Shown here one piece after another: positions 62,781-64,000 of a DNA stretch of 64,000 bases. Positions within the stretch are counted from its first letter, which is position 1, and each line of letters begins with the position of its first letter. The position numbers and the translations under genes are program-made. The stretch comes from Ottelia alismoides (taxonomy: Eukaryota > Streptophyta > Magnoliopsida > Alismatales > Hydrocharitaceae), in contig JAZKJV010010526.1 of assembly GCA_037367405.1 (NCBI GenBank), positions 646,501 through 710,500 of the forward strand, written 5' to 3'. The notes beneath the pieces are model-generated. The model was not told where the DNA came from and did not search any database. It saw only the letters and a list, made by a program, of their open reading frames with translations.

Positions 62781-63149
62781 CTATACTTAGGATATACTTC
62801 ATCCTAAATATAGGGGTGATGAGTGACCCCACATGTTCATTCCTTGTCTCACCACCTATCTCCTTTCTTATTGATATTCATGTCTATACTTAGGGATACT
62901 TACTCTAAGTATAGGGGGAAGACAGGATGAATTGTTGAGTTGTTCATTCCCACTTTCAAACCTCCCTACCTTGTAAACAGCCTGCTATACTTAGGATTAT
63001 TTGATCCTAAGTATAGGGGGGATGGTCGACTTTTTATACTTTCGTTCATTAGTCGTTGTCGTATAGGCTTTTCTATACTCAGTACGAGTTATGTCTTATC
63101 TTTTTCTCTCATATTTATAAGGACATAGCTCGAGCTATGTATAGGGGGG
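62781..63149 (+). repeat. Hairpin array in the 3' region of E
   Basis: The counterpart of 23814-24308. Hairpins at 62781-62813 (13 bp arms, one mismatch), 62884-62915 (imperfect) and 62985-63016 (perfect 13 bp arms CTATACTTAGGAT/ATCCTAAGTATAG, 6 nt loop), then a large imperfect one at about 63073-63142. Each is followed directly by a run of four to six G. Confidence 0.9.
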
Positions 63150-64000
63150 TCGTATATAAGTTGTATATATTTTAGACATAACTCATACTTTCTTATTTTC
63201 ATAACAAATATGGCTACATTATTATATATACCTATCCAATTAATTAAATCAACTAATGAGAAGATGTATATTACTCCTCAAATTCTTTCTATAGACTGAT
63301 TAGTAAATTAGGTAAAAATATTTTGCAAAATGTTTGAAAATTATTTTGAAAATCTATTTGAAAAATCTTTTGAAAACTGTTTGTAAATATTTTATAAAAT
63401 GTTTTCAACATCCGTAAAATGTCTGGTTTGTAATAATTGCTTTTCTTTATGTGAAATAAAATGGTCTTGAAAATATATTTGCAAATGGTTTTCAAAATGG
63501 TAGCAAAAACATTTTGAAAAATCTATCCATACTATTTGAAAAATCTTAGTGAGTTGGTTTTCAAAAATTAGTAAATGTTTGTAAAAATTATTTGTGAATT
63601 TTTTTTTGAATTATAGTTTTCAAAATTGCTCGTAGAATTGTTTTCAAATAAGTACGAGGAATATATACATCATCCAAATAAATACTCATTTTTCACACAA
63701 ATAACACACACATCTCTTGTAAATCCTCTAAACCTCAATTCTTGTAAATAATAGATGCATGCCCATTTAAATATCTGCACATACTCCCTTTTTGTTCAAA
63801 AAACCTTTTATTTTTGAAAACATCCCTAAAAATTTGCAAAATCCAAAATCCCCAAAACATTTGTAAAATCTCCTTCAAAAATTGCATAAAAATATGCAAA
63901 ACTTTTTCAAAAATCAACAAAATGTTTAAAACTAGAAAAATTACATCTCAAAAATATTTTTCTTACATTGTACATAGCATTCACATTTTTTTGGAATACC
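63150..64000 (+). other. 3' region of E after the hairpins, no gene
   Basis: AT-rich sequence with many TTTTGAAAA and TTTGTAAA repeats, resembling 23290-23700 in D. The 3' LTR of E is expected about 1 kb beyond the window, judging by D. Confidence 0.6.

Overview
This window is a stack of plant LTR retrotransposons inserted into one another. I found no intact host gene, rRNA, tRNA or bacterial-type feature. It looks like repeat-rich heterochromatin of a seed plant. The reasons are AT-rich non-coding DNA, Ty3/gypsy elements with Athila-type reverse transcriptase (a block beginning FLDGYSGYNQ) and a tRNA-Asp-like primer site, and Ty1/copia elements primed by initiator tRNA-Met (TGGTATCAGAGC). 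The species cannot be named from this sequence.

Layout. Element letters are mine. E is an old + strand Athila-like gypsy element whose pol is seen at 16513-18248 and resumes at 61469-62640; its ends lie outside the window. Element G (gypsy, - strand) interrupts E on the left; only its leader (11269-12651) and one 3.84 kb LTR (12672-16512) are visible. Copia element A (- strand) sits in G: truncated 3' LTR 1-1958, internal 1959-8636, 5' LTR 8637-11268. A itself contains a 1.34 kb solo LTR, I (4260-5598). Element D (gypsy, - strand, 18254-61468) is inserted in the RNase H-integrase linker of E. D has 3.86 kb LTRs. A solo LTR, H (55142-58858), sits in its right LTR, and copia element B (+ strand, 27727-48999) sits between its protease and RT. 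Copia element C (- strand, 36063-46632) sits in the 3' LTR of B. The deepest path is E > D > B > C.

Target-site duplications fix the junctions: AGAGA for C, CACAC for B, CTCAT for I, AAGAC (left copy decayed to AATAT) for D, and probably CRCAC for H. By-eye LTR divergence agrees with the order: about 15% for D in one sampled stretch, 8-9% for B and C in samples, and about 1% over 1958 bp for A.

Main results. (1) Copia copies A, B and C share the same disabling lesions in integrase and RT although they inserted at different times, and A inserted recently. They belong to a coding-dead family that must have been copied by proteins from elsewhere. (2) The 3' untranslated regions of D and E carry a conserved array of perfect or near-perfect hairpins (CTATACTTAGG...CCTAAGTATAG), each followed by a G-run in the element's sense, closed by a larger hairpin. 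(3) Athila-type LTR promoters carry an inverted W-box pair (GTTGACC-N3-GGTCAAC) about 205 bp upstream of a TATA box, with a further dyad beside it. (4) B and C form an approximately 8 kb inverted repeat around a 3 kb loop, a candidate hairpin-siRNA source.

All identities and divergences were judged by eye without alignment software.
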